Shown piece by piece: positions 46,075 to 54,344 of a stretch of DNA of 64,000 nt. Origin of the DNA: Candidatus Eiseniibacteriota bacterium (GTDB taxonomy: Bacteria; Eisenbacteria; RBG-16-71-46; CAIMUX01). The stretch lies in assembly GCA_020633975.1 (NCBI GenBank), contig JACKCR010000008.1, forward strand, positions 263,107-327,106, written 5' to 3'. The notes below the pieces were generated by a model. The model saw nothing but the letters and a program-made list of their open reading frames with translations. It did no database searches and was not told the DNA's origin. The position numbers and the translations under genes were made by a program. Position 1 is the stretch's first letter, and each line of letters begins with the position of its first letter.

Positions 46075-49000
46075 TCAGGAGTGGTGAGCGGACTCGGAAT
46101 TGCCACGGGTTCTTTCTCGGAGTTCCGCCGCGAGCTTCCCGATCGGGGAGCCGGGAAGGAAGCCCGCGGACGCGACGATCCCTTCCAGCTCCTCTAGGCA
46201 TCGACGAGCATCCTCCAAGTCACCGCACTCCACCGCACCAATCCCTCGTCGGCCGAGAATCCGACAGAGTTGCACCACGTTCCCCTGCGTCCGGGCCATT
46301 GCCTCCGACTCGTCGAAGAAGGACCGCGCCGTGCGGCGGTCGCCTTCCTGTACACAGAGGAGGGCGAACGAACTCGAAATGAGCGGAAGGCCCATGGTGT
46401 CGTTCAAGGCACGAAGCGCTTCGATAGATTCATCGAGAAGACGACGAGCCTCCGATAGGTCACCCAGGAGCCTACGCGCCTCGCCGACCAGACCGCTGGC
46501 AATCGCACGGCACCATGAGTCGCCCGCGTGAGCAGCCTCCGTAGCAGCGGCCTCGAGCTTCCCGAGTGCCGCTTCCGCGTCGTCTTCGTGGAAGTGTAGG
46601 TCCCCCATCTGGAGGAGCACACGAGCAATGATGCGACGGTCTCCGACATGGCGAGCGATGGCCTGAGCCTGCGCGAGGCTGTCTCTCGCCAAGTCGATCT
46701 CACCTCTGTCGACGTGGATGATCGCCACGTTGAACGTGGCTCCTCCGGACGAATAGAGATCGCCGACCGCGCGCTGCATCGAGGCCGCCAAGTGCGACGC
46801 TCGGAGTGCGTCATCGGTTCGGCCCGCCAAGAAGTGGACAGCCGCAAGATTGCCGACAGCAATCGCCTCCGTCACCGGCTGTCCCCTCTCCTGAGCGAGT
46901 CTTGCGGCGGTCTCGAACGACTCGCGCGCCAACTCCGGACCGGACGACAAGTAGCGGAGGCTTCCGATTCCGTTGTGGGCTATGGCGAGCGCGTCTCCTA
47001 GGTCACGACCTGCCGCGAGTTCGAGGACTCTTCGATAGACACGCTCGGCCTCCTCGATCTCGCCCAGGCCTACGAGGACCGCCCCGAGGCTCGCCGCGAC
47101 GTGAGCTTCGTACGGATCATCGATGTCTCCGAGCACATCCTTCGCTTCGATCAAGTGGGCGCGAGCCTGGACCAACCTTCCGGTCCGCCACTCTTGCCGC
47201 CCTAGGATCGCAAGCACGCGCCCTCGAGTGACGGGGCTCGTGCAGATCGATAGAGCACGCTCGAAGAGATCACCCCACCGATCCCCCCGCCTCATCAACA
47301 AGCCCGTCATTGCAAAGGTCAACTCAGCTGCGCACTGGTCGTCTGCCAGCTCCAGTGCGGTACGGAATGCACTCGTGTAGTTCTCGACGTCGTCTACTTG
47401 TCGCTGGAGCATCTCCATAACCGTGTCAGGCTCCGTCGGCAACGCGGACAGCCGAGCGAAGTGTCGCATATGGGCTGCCTTTGCGGAGCAAACGGCGTCG
47501 TCACCAAGTGCTGCCAGCTTCTCCAACGCGTACTGGCGAAGACTTGGAAACATCCCGAACCGAACCGCCCGATAGGCGGACGGCTCCGACTGAAGGCGAG
47601 GAATGCCGGCCCGGATGAGACTCTTGTCGACGAGAGATTGAATCGCATCGACGACCCACGGCCCGTCGTCGCCCAAGTCCAGCACCGCTTCCGCGTCCTC
47701 GAGTTGGAACCCGCCCTCGAAGACAGCGCACTGTGTCCACGCCATTCGCTCCGAGGCATCGAGCAGATCCCAGGACGCGTCGATGGCACCGCGCAGACTC
47801 GAATGGCGATCGCCTCCTCTCGAAGTGAGAACCTTGAGGCGATCCTCGAGTCGTGACTCGAGGCCCAGCAAACCCACGACCCGTACGCGTGACGCGGCCA
47901 GTTCGATCGCCAACGGCAGGTGGTCCACGAGTTGGACGATACGGCGGACGATCGAGGTGTCCTCTTCCGAAGGCGAGAAACCAGGGTAGGACCGACGGGC
48001 TCGATCGACGAAGAGCTCGATCGCCTGGTCCGTATCCAGGGGGTCGACCGAGAGAACCTGCTCGCCCCTCAGCGCCAGCACTTCCCGCGACGTGGCGAGA
48101 AAGGAGGCGTCGGTCGAGTCGAACCAACCTCTGAGCAATGCACCACATGGGATGACTAGCGCATCCACGTTGTCGAGGACGACGAGTGCCCGACCTCGAG
48201 TTGCGAGCGCACGACCTACGGCCGCCACGGGGTCACCAGACTTCGGCTCGATCCCAATCCCGTGAGCAATCGTGACCGCGAGGGTCGATTCGTCGGCCGC
48301 GCTCAGGTCGACGAACCAGACACCGCCTTCCCACGCTGATTTCCGCGAGTTCGAGTAGTGGATGGCAAGACGCGTCTTTCCGATGCCGGCAGGGCCGAGG
48401 ATCGTCACGAGGCGGTTCCCACTGGAGAGCCAACCGTCGATCGTCACGAGTTCCTGGCTCCGACCCACGAACGGGTCCAGCTCGGAGGGAATGGAGCGGG
48501 TCGGAGTAACCGCAGTGAAGGACGGTGGAACACTCCCGCACCCCAAGGCGTGCGCAACATCCTGGACCCGGCCAAATCTGTCCTTCGGATCCTCGGAAAG
48601 ACACCGATCGATCACCACCTTCCACTCCGGCTCGAGGGACGCCTCGCTCGTGTCACCGGGCAAGCGCCCGGTCCGCAGCTCGTGGAGAACGACTCCTAGC
48701 GCATAGATGTCTGAGTGGGGACCTACATGCGATCCGCGGCTCTGCTCCGGTGCCATGTAGCCCGGTGTGCCCCCGAACGATCGGCGTGGTTCGGGCCGAG
48801 AACGCTCTTCGTGCCGGTCTCGGACCATCGGGACGAGGTTGGCCGATAGCTTCGCGATCCCGAAGTCCATGATCACGACGCGCTCGGCTCCGTGGGGTTC
48901 GGGACTCAGCATGACATTGGCGGTCTTGAGGTCGAGATGGGCAACTCCGGCGCCGTGTGCAGCCGCCAGACCGTCGACCAGTTGGGTCACGATCGGAAGC

Positions 49001-49500
49001 GCCTCTCTCGCCGTCATGGGCCCCAACGCGGCAAGTCGTTGACGAAGGGTCTGTCCGGGCAGGAACTCCATGGTCAGAAACCAACGGTCAGTGCCTTTCG
49101 TCTGATCGCACCCGCTGTCGTACACTCGGCAGACGTTTCGGTGCGTGACCAACCTCGCGCTGAGGAGTTCCCGTCTCAGAACGTGGTTCGCGGCCTCGTG
49201 GTGCTGCTTGTCCCAATGAAGAGACTTGAGGGCAACCGGGACGTCGAGAAACGTATCCCACGCTCTGAAGACGGTCCCCATACCGCCACAACCGAGTTCC
49301 GACTCGAGACGATAGCGAAGAGCGAACAGTGGATCCGGCTCGCCTCGTTCCTCAGAGGTACCAGCGAAGTCCTCCGTATCGAACTCTCGCCCAGAGGTCG
49401 GGTTTCCCGGTTCATCGTTTCGCTGCACGTCAGCTGTCCTCGAGGGGTCACTCGGCCGTTCGATGTTGCGCGATCGCTTCGGTGCTGTCCCTAGAACCAT
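46075..49500 (-). CDS. soluble Ser/Thr kinase fused to STAND (NB-ARC-like) NTPase and TPR array
   Basis: About 1141 residues; the start is uncertain (ATG 49500, or a GTG at 49428 with GAGGA eight bases upstream). The kinase domain is at about 62-330, with G-loop GCGGMGTVF, Lys in VALKSL, catalytic loop HLDLKTAN (Leu in place of the usual Arg), DFG and GGTPGYMAPEQ. A STAND NTPase follows at about 345-600: GPAGIGKTRLA (Walker A), LVVLDNVD (Walker B), ATSRE (sensor), and DHLPLAIELAA, typical of AfsR/NB-ARC proteins. TPR repeats occupy about 690-1130. There is no membrane helix. Such proteins are ligand-triggered hubs; here the effector is likely phosphorylation. It heads the operon. Confidence 0.88.
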   Translation of the reverse strand: MVLGTAPKRSRNIERPSDPSRTADVQRNDEPGNPTSGREFDTEDFAGTSEERGEPDPLFALRYRLESELGCGGMGTVFRAWDTFLDVPVALKSLHWDKQHHEAANHVLRRELLSARLVTHRNVCRVYDSGCDQTKGTDRWFLTMEFLPGQTLRQRLAALGPMTAREALPIVTQLVDGLAAAHGAGVAHLDLKTANVMLSPEPHGAERVVIMDFGIAKLSANLVPMVRDRHEERSRPEPRRSFGGTPGYMAPEQSRGSHVGPHSDIYALGVVLHELRTGRLPGDTSEASLEPEWKVVIDRCLSEDPKDRFGRVQDVAHALGCGSVPPSFTAVTPTRSIPSELDPFVGRSQELVTIDGWLSSGNRLVTILGPAGIGKTRLAIHYSNSRKSAWEGGVWFVDLSAADESTLAVTIAHGIGIEPKSGDPVAAVGRALATRGRALVVLDNVDALVIPCGALLRGWFDSTDASFLATSREVLALRGEQVLSVDPLDTDQAIELFVDRARRSYPGFSPSEEDTSIVRRIVQLVDHLPLAIELAASRVRVVGLLGLESRLEDRLKVLTSRGGDRHSSLRGAIDASWDLLDASERMAWTQCAVFEGGFQLEDAEAVLDLGDDGPWVVDAIQSLVDKSLIRAGIPRLQSEPSAYRAVRFGMFPSLRQYALEKLAALGDDAVCSAKAAHMRHFARLSALPTEPDTVMEMLQRQVDDVENYTSAFRTALELADDQCAAELTFAMTGLLMRRGDRWGDLFERALSICTSPVTRGRVLAILGRQEWRTGRLVQARAHLIEAKDVLGDIDDPYEAHVAASLGAVLVGLGEIEEAERVYRRVLELAAGRDLGDALAIAHNGIGSLRYLSSGPELARESFETAARLAQERGQPVTEAIAVGNLAAVHFLAGRTDDALRASHLAASMQRAVGDLYSSGGATFNVAIIHVDRGEIDLARDSLAQAQAIARHVGDRRIIARVLLQMGDLHFHEDDAEAALGKLEAAATEAAHAGDSWCRAIASGLVGEARRLLGDLSEARRLLDESIEALRALNDTMGLPLISSSFALLCVQEGDRRTARSFFDESEAMARTQGNVVQLCRILGRRGIGAVECGDLEDARRCLEELEGIVASAGFLPGSPIGKLAAELRERTRGNSESAHHS

Positions 49501-49903
49501 CTCCTCCACACCGCAGGCCGCCCCCGAGATACGCAGCCTGCTTCCGAAACGTGCTACGTTTCCCGCGGTCCAGCCCACCTCTTCGAGGGGGCCGACCCAT
49601 CCCCGGATCGCTCGCGGACTCACGGCGAATTCGGGGAAACCGAGGCGAAGTTTCAAAGGGTGGAAGCGCTTGCCATTTTACAACCTCGCCGCTCTCTGGT
49701 CAGGGTGTGATCTTCCGATTCCACCCGACGCAACCTCGGTCGAATTCGAGTTCGTCCACCCATCGAGGGGATTCCCTCACGTACCTTTGTTTGTGTGGCG
49801 GGCTGATACACTCGATGCCCTGATCCATGAGTCGACCTCATTAGGTCCGTCCACCCCCTCGCCCTCGTCAGCAGTCGCCATCTTCGACAGTTGGTTGCGG
49901 TCC
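49501..49903. other. divergent regulatory region between the two halves of the kinase/sigma locus
   Basis: This is 403 bases between the kinase-ATPase start and the plus-strand Clp_N gene. The left part could be N-terminal coding if the kinase starts upstream (TTG 49656). The right part has CTTTGT and TACACT (49807-49812), 16 bases apart, as a weak plus-strand promoter, and a short GAGGGGATTCCCTC palindrome near 49775. Confidence 0.4.
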
Positions 49904-51187
49904 ATGACTGAAACGACCACCCTTCGCATCACTCCGAACAAGGGCGGCACCTACACGGTCGATCTGGGCGGCCCATATACGATGTCGAACGAGCCAGCGG
50001 TCAGGATCGCGTGGGCTTCCCGGGTCGACCCGAATGACCGAAGGCTTCGAACGTGGATGGAGCAGGTGGATCAGGTTTGGGATGTGGATCACGGACAAGA
50101 CCAAGCTCGAGGTCTACGCCCGGATGCGGGTGATGGCCGGGATAGCGATGGATTACCGTCCCCGTTGCTAGATCCGGAGAGCGACGCGGCGTCCGTCAGA
50201 CCGGCTTCACTGCTGGAGATCTGCGGGCCGTCGGCAAAGGAAGAGACCGTCCGCGGTATCTCCTCCGTGCTCTCAGCATCACGCGCAATGATCCTCCCAC
50301 TCCAAGCCCAGTATGTAACGCTGCCCCACGACCCCGCCATGCCGGACTCGCGCGAGGAAGTCATCGAGGATCCGGACGCCTCACGGGCCCGCCCACCATG
50401 GGCCGTCATCTCCGCATTCGAGGAGGCCCGTCACCTCGCCAATCGGCAAGAGATCGCTATCCTGCTCGCCTCCGCTCTCGAGTCGTTAGGCGAGGCCCCG
50501 CTCCTCGTACACACGCGATACGGCATGGTCGCCGGTTGGATGCTGCGTCGACGGCCGTCCTACCGTCCCCTTTGGAACCCGGGAGACGTGGCACGGGCGG
50601 TCGGCGAAGACAGCCTCGTTCTGCTCGACCCCTGGACGCCCTCCGGAATCGGCTCGGCGAGGGCGGAAGACGTGGAGTACGCAGTGGACGTCCGCGCCAC
50701 TCGGCCCGAAGTCGGGAAGATCGCCCCCCTGCGGCTTACACGGGAACCGCCCGTGAACCAGGCAATCGTTTGGGCCAACGCCCTCGGCAGATCCAAAGGC
50801 CGGCTCGAGACCAAGGACCTCCTCCTTGGCGTCCTGCGCTCCGATGGAGGGCTCCTCCGGGATGCGTTGGTCGACGCCGGTGTCCACGTCGGGTGGCTAA
50901 GCGGCCCCGCAGTCGATCCTCCCGCAGACATGTCTCCGCTGGCGGAACGGACCGGCACCGCCCTTCCGATGACCCGCAGCTACGCCGTCTGCCTCGAACT
51001 CGCGACCACATTGTCGCGCGAGGCTGGGGCGAGTTCTGTCCGGGAACGGGACCTCGTCTGGGCGCTCGTCCAGAGCCGAAGTCGTACTACCTGGGAGTTC
51101 CTGGAGAACTGGGGGCTCGGCATCGATCGCGTCCAGCGTGCTCTCGCGAAGCTCGTGCCCCCACCCGCCCACACTCACTGGGAGTAA
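49904..51187 (+). CDS. transglutaminase-like/Clp_N paralogue lacking the catalytic Cys
   Basis: The protein has 427 residues from the ATG at 49904. The ribosome site is poor, and in-frame upstream GTG codons are possible. The N-terminal 150 residues are beta-rich and acidic in part. At about 165-260 the fold aligns with the paralogue at 44583-45944: RQEIAILLASALESLGEAPLLV against GTCLDLSLLM...APLLV, with Cys replaced by Arg/Gln and no clear His, followed by LVLLDPW. The C-terminus has two Clp_N repeats: ETKDLLLGVLRSDGGLLRDAL and RERDLVWALVQSRSRTTWEFL. It is likely non-catalytic, a pseudoenzyme adaptor. The sigma-like gene follows 97 bases downstream. Confidence 0.65.
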   Translation: MTETTTLRITPNKGGTYTVDLGGPYTMSNEPAVRIAWASRVDPNDRRLRTWMEQVDQVWDVDHGQDQARGLRPDAGDGRDSDGLPSPLLDPESDAASVRPASLLEICGPSAKEETVRGISSVLSASRAMILPLQAQYVTLPHDPAMPDSREEVIEDPDASRARPPWAVISAFEEARHLANRQEIAILLASALESLGEAPLLVHTRYGMVAGWMLRRRPSYRPLWNPGDVARAVGEDSLVLLDPWTPSGIGSARAEDVEYAVDVRATRPEVGKIAPLRLTREPPVNQAIVWANALGRSKGRLETKDLLLGVLRSDGGLLRDALVDAGVHVGWLSGPAVDPPADMSPLAERTGTALPMTRSYAVCLELATTLSREAGASSVRERDLVWALVQSRSRTTWEFLENWGLGIDRVQRALAKLVPPPAHTHWE

Positions 51188-51284
51188 GGGTGGCCGCTGA
51201 GCTCCTGGCCATACCCCACCCTTTCCGGGTAAACTTGGACATTGTCCAACACGCACCACGCCCAGAAGGAAGAGGTCGTCTCCG

Positions 51285-52178
51285 GTGACGAGCGAGCGCG
51301 AGCTGACAAAACTGTGGATACGGTATTGCGAAACAGGCGAGGCGGAGGCGAGAGACCGTGCCCTCGCGGAACTCTATCCGTGGGGCCTCACTCAGGTGAC
51401 GAAGCTCGCCCGAGCAAACGATTGCGACATGACCGAGGCGCACTCCGTCTTTGGAGAACGCCTCGCGTCGGGTCTCGACTCGTACGCACCGGAGAAGGGT
51501 CTTCTGTTCGGGTTCGTCTACTCGATCGCCCGGAACGCCGTGCGCGAGAGCTATTCCAAGAGACGCCGTGACCGGAAGGCGATCGTTCTCGAGTCCCAGA
51601 TGGGGACTGAGGACGACGACACCCCGGCCTACCACGAACGCGTTCCTGCGCCGGATTCCAATGAGGTCGAGGCGGCCACGCTCCAGCGGCAAGCGTTCCT
51701 GTTCATCATCGCGATCATCGGTGGGTACCCCCATCAGCAGATTGCGTTCGGGCTCACGACGTATGTGGTACCCGCTGCAAATGCAGCGCAGCTCGTAGAA
51801 CAGCAGTATGGCCCAGGGCTACTTCCACAGCTTCTCGCGGAAGTCGCAGACGAGCTTCGAACGGCCGAATGGGTTCCTGATGACGTCGTGGAGTTCTACT
51901 CGGATGTCATCCGCTCGAGAATGGCGACGGTCGGATCCGCACTGTTCGGAAAGGACTACCCTCACCTCGCCAGCCGCCCCGTCCTCGATACGCAGCTCGT
52001 CGAGTACTTCGGAAAGGATGGAGGAGCCAAGTCGATCGCGGACTGGAACAACAAACTCCGAGACCGTGTCCGTCGGTGCTTCCTCGATCCAGAGAAGGCT
52101 CTCCGCACGACCCGACTACCCTCGGCTCTCGAACACAGCGAAGTCCTCTACAGAGCCGTCGGAGACCTCAGAGCATGA
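51285..52178 (+). CDS. atypical sigma-70-like factor with divergent region 4
   Basis: The protein has 297 residues from a GTG at 51285 (AGAGGT upstream). Residues about 5-105 match sigma region 2: LTKLWIRYCETGEAEARDRALAELY, then LLFGFVYSIARNAVRESYSKRRRDRK, the -10 binding helix with a basic cluster. The expected region 4 helix-turn-helix is not recognisable. Instead there is a hydrophobic IIAIIGGYPHQQIAFGL stretch (about 145-162) and a 130-residue helical extension, making it about 100 residues longer than ECF factors. It overlaps the FecR-like gene by ATGA. It may be a sigma factor with its own regulatory C-terminal domain. Confidence 0.65.
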   Translation: MTSERELTKLWIRYCETGEAEARDRALAELYPWGLTQVTKLARANDCDMTEAHSVFGERLASGLDSYAPEKGLLFGFVYSIARNAVRESYSKRRRDRKAIVLESQMGTEDDDTPAYHERVPAPDSNEVEAATLQRQAFLFIIAIIGGYPHQQIAFGLTTYVVPAANAAQLVEQQYGPGLLPQLLAEVADELRTAEWVPDDVVEFYSDVIRSRMATVGSALFGKDYPHLASRPVLDTQLVEYFGKDGGAKSIADWNNKLRDRVRRCFLDPEKALRTTRLPSALEHSEVLYRAVGDLRA

Positions 52179-52909
52179 AACCGCTAGAGCAGCTCGAATG
52201 GACGGTTCGCCTTCTCCGCTACTCCGCAGGACAGTCGGACCCTGACGAAGCGCTGGCGGTCTACCGCGCCATCAGCGCGTCGGACGAACTCCGAGATCGG
52301 CTCTTCGCGATCCAGCGGACCACCGCGGACTTCGACGAAGCCTGGAGGCTGATCGACCCACGATGGTCCGCGCGCCCGGACAGCGTCCGCATCGGGATCC
52401 AGGGCGCCATCGACGCCGCGCGCAACGTCGTCATCGCGTTCGTACGTCCCGCGTCGTCGAGCGACACCACCGGGGAGAGTCGGCACGCGTCAGCGCCACT
52501 CCTCGGTCCCGCTCTCTCGCTCTCCGGAGCCGGCGTTGCGAGTCCAGATTCCTACGCCGTGATCCGTGATGCCGAGTCCGAGATTCGGAAGTCGACCGCC
52601 AAGACGGACGACCTCGCATCCGGCCTCGACTCGATGGCGCCCCTGATCGAACGCGCTCCGGAACTCGCGGACGAGATCAGCTGGGACCTCGAGTGGAACG
52701 GGACGACGATCGGAGAGCTCAAGGTGCATCCCGCCGATCGGCTGGCCGTCGTGCGTGTGATGACTCCAGGCCCATGGATCGTCTTGCTCCACTCGACACG
52801 AGGTTGGGAGTCCCACGTGCTCGAGACTCGCCAAGGGATCCAAGGCGCGATCGCAGACTTCGAACTTTCCGATGGCCCTTTCGAGGTCCAGCTGATCGCC
52901 GGAGAGTGA
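52175..52909 (+). CDS. FecR-N-like partner of the atypical sigma factor
   Basis: The protein has 244 residues. The ATG at 52175 overlaps the sigma stop (ATGA). Residues 1-65 show the FecR/anti-sigma N-terminal helical pattern (LLRYSAGQSDPDEALAVYRAI, then ELRDRLFAIQRTTADFDEAW), alignable by eye with the protein at 43884-44492. A Ser/Ala linker follows, then a beta-rich domain (about 165-244) with PADRLAVVRVMTPGPWIVLL. There is no membrane helix, unlike classical FecR. Coupled synthesis with the sigma-like protein makes an anti-sigma function the simplest reading. Confidence 0.65.
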   Translation: MKPLEQLEWTVRLLRYSAGQSDPDEALAVYRAISASDELRDRLFAIQRTTADFDEAWRLIDPRWSARPDSVRIGIQGAIDAARNVVIAFVRPASSSDTTGESRHASAPLLGPALSLSGAGVASPDSYAVIRDAESEIRKSTAKTDDLASGLDSMAPLIERAPELADEISWDLEWNGTTIGELKVHPADRLAVVRVMTPGPWIVLLHSTRGWESHVLETRQGIQGAIADFELSDGPFEVQLIAGE

Positions 52910-52954
52910 GTGTTCCGGCCGATTGGTCTTTCGACCAGGGTCCCCTCCTGCCAC

Positions 52955-53473
52955 TCAGCGAGAGAAGAAGAGATACACCGCCGTTCCAGCCACGCCCAGG
53001 CCGAGCAATGGCTTCCAGAACCTCCCGATGATGGCCCCGGGGACGCACGCGACCAAGAGCAGTAACCCGCCTTCCATGTCCGTGTGCTGTTTCAAGTATC
53101 CGAACGCCGTGAGCGTACCGAGCACGAAGAACAGGGTATTCCATCTGGTCCAAGGGGCATTGGCCTTTGAGGACTTCTGTCCCGATGGCTGGGCAGAAGC
53201 CCTCCCTTTGGTAGCTTGGCGTTGTGGCTTGGACTCCGACTGCTGCCGACTCTTCGGTGCGGCCGCCTTCTGCTGCGGCGGGTCTGAAACGGTACCAGAG
53301 CCGTGACAGTTCCAGCACGTTTCCCAGCGCCGCGTCGTTCCCCGCCCAGACCCATGGCAGGAGGCACAGGCGATCCGAGTGTCTGAGCCGTGCCCGCTTC
53401 CTCCGCACCGGTAACAAGACTCGAAGTCGCCGTCCCTACCACCTCTTCCCGAGCAAGTGAGGCAAGTCGCCAT
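52955..53473 (-). CDS. membrane protein with four DnaJ-type CxxCxGxG zinc motifs
   Basis: The protein has 172 residues from the ATG at 53473. Residues 4-65 contain four motifs: CLTCSGRGG, CYRCGGSGHG, CASCHGSGRG and CWNCHGSG. They are arranged as in the cysteine-rich domain of DnaJ, which binds two zinc ions and unfolded protein. There is no J domain or C-terminal DnaJ fold. A disordered Gln/Lys/Ser linker (about 70-108) leads to two or three hydrophobic segments (about 115-172), so it is inner-membrane anchored. A role in membrane-proximal protein quality control is plausible only by analogy. Confidence 0.85.
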   Translation of the reverse strand: MATCLTCSGRGGRDGDFESCYRCGGSGHGSDTRIACASCHGSGRGTTRRWETCWNCHGSGTVSDPPQQKAAAPKSRQQSESKPQRQATKGRASAQPSGQKSSKANAPWTRWNTLFFVLGTLTAFGYLKQHTDMEGGLLLLVACVPGAIIGRFWKPLLGLGVAGTAVYLFFSR

Positions 53474-53626
53474 TGGAATCCCCCTCGTGTCTGTATCTCG
53501 CCCTCTGTCTGTAACTCCGTCGGAGCGGTGCTGATTCCCGCATCGAGTGGCCCCATTCGGGTCACCAGGAGTTCTTGGCGAGGGGAGGACGATTCTCGCG
53601 ACTGGCTCCAATCCCACGCGTACTTA

Positions 53627-54049
53627 TCAGCGCCTCCCAGTGTTCGCCTTGAGTGCATACTGGGACATCGACTCGTGGAAGGAGTTCTGGGCCATGACGT
53701 CTGCGCCCATGTTCACCCAGACCTTCATGAGGGTGCCCCCAGCTTCGCCAGGAGATAGTTCGACGCGCACAGGGTCCCCGTCAGACATCGTTCCGTCCAC
53801 AGTCAGGGCAGTCGGCTCTTGGGTCCGCTTCTCGACGGTCCCGCCGGATTCCGTGATGACACGCTCGGCCTGGCTCGCAAGCGTGGTCGCACTCCCTTGA
53901 TACTCGACCGTCTGCCCAGCGGGCTTCACCTCACTCTGGACGAGCGAAGTTCCCATGTCTTGCAGCGTCTTTGCGTTGCATCCGACCATGCCGCCGAAGG
54001 AAATCACCATCGAAAGGGCGGCCCACGCGATCAGGCACCTGGCCTTCAT
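53627..54049 (-). CDS. small lipoprotein
   Basis: The protein has 140 residues. GAGGAGG lies seven bases before the ATG. A signal peptide ends in GGMVGC (lipobox, Cys at about 24). The mature part has one helical and one beta-rich half, with a SGGTVEKRT..PTALTVDGTMSDG segment, and resembles DUF3568-type small lipoproteins in length, but the family is not certain. The upstream region contains a short AT-rich inverted repeat (54092-54107). Confidence 0.78.
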   Translation of the reverse strand: MKARCLIAWAALSMVISFGGMVGCNAKTLQDMGTSLVQSEVKPAGQTVEYQGSATTLASQAERVITESGGTVEKRTQEPTALTVDGTMSDGDPVRVELSPGEAGGTLMKVWVNMGADVMAQNSFHESMSQYALKANTGRR

Positions 54050-54344
54050 ACCAACCTCCTCGGACTTTCATCGAGCGCCGGTGAGCGCTGATTCGATTTG
54101 AATCGAAATGTAGACTTCAACTGAAACTGGGACGCAAAAACGAGCACAGAGACGTCCCGACCATGCACATGGTGTCTCCTGGAACTGCGAGTCAACTGGA
54201 TGCTGGAATAGCGGCGAAGGGAAGCTACCAGACAGCCCAGTTCCATGTCACGGTCGACTCGCGGTAATTCCTCGAGTTTCTCGTGATGCAACCTCGGCCA
54301 GTGGGACAAAACCGGGGGGATTCCCCTAGAAGTACCCTCCCGGG
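54050..54344. other. intergenic region with AT-rich inverted repeat
   Basis: This is 295 bases with no gene. TTCGAT, loop TTGA, ATCGAA (54092-54107) lies in an AT-rich pocket about 45 bases upstream of the lipoprotein start and may be a promoter or operator element. Near 54310-54325 is a GGGGAATCCCCCCGG hairpin that could end the OMP gene's transcript. Confidence 0.4.

Noticed and set aside
16451-54325. Recurring ACCGGGGGGATTCCCC/AACCGGGGGGATCCCC strings (16453, 54310, similar at 49770 and 62557) as a REP-like family
   Set aside because: The copies share only a short G/C palindrome and flanks differ; two are simply terminator-like hairpins. Chance in GC-rich DNA is sufficient.
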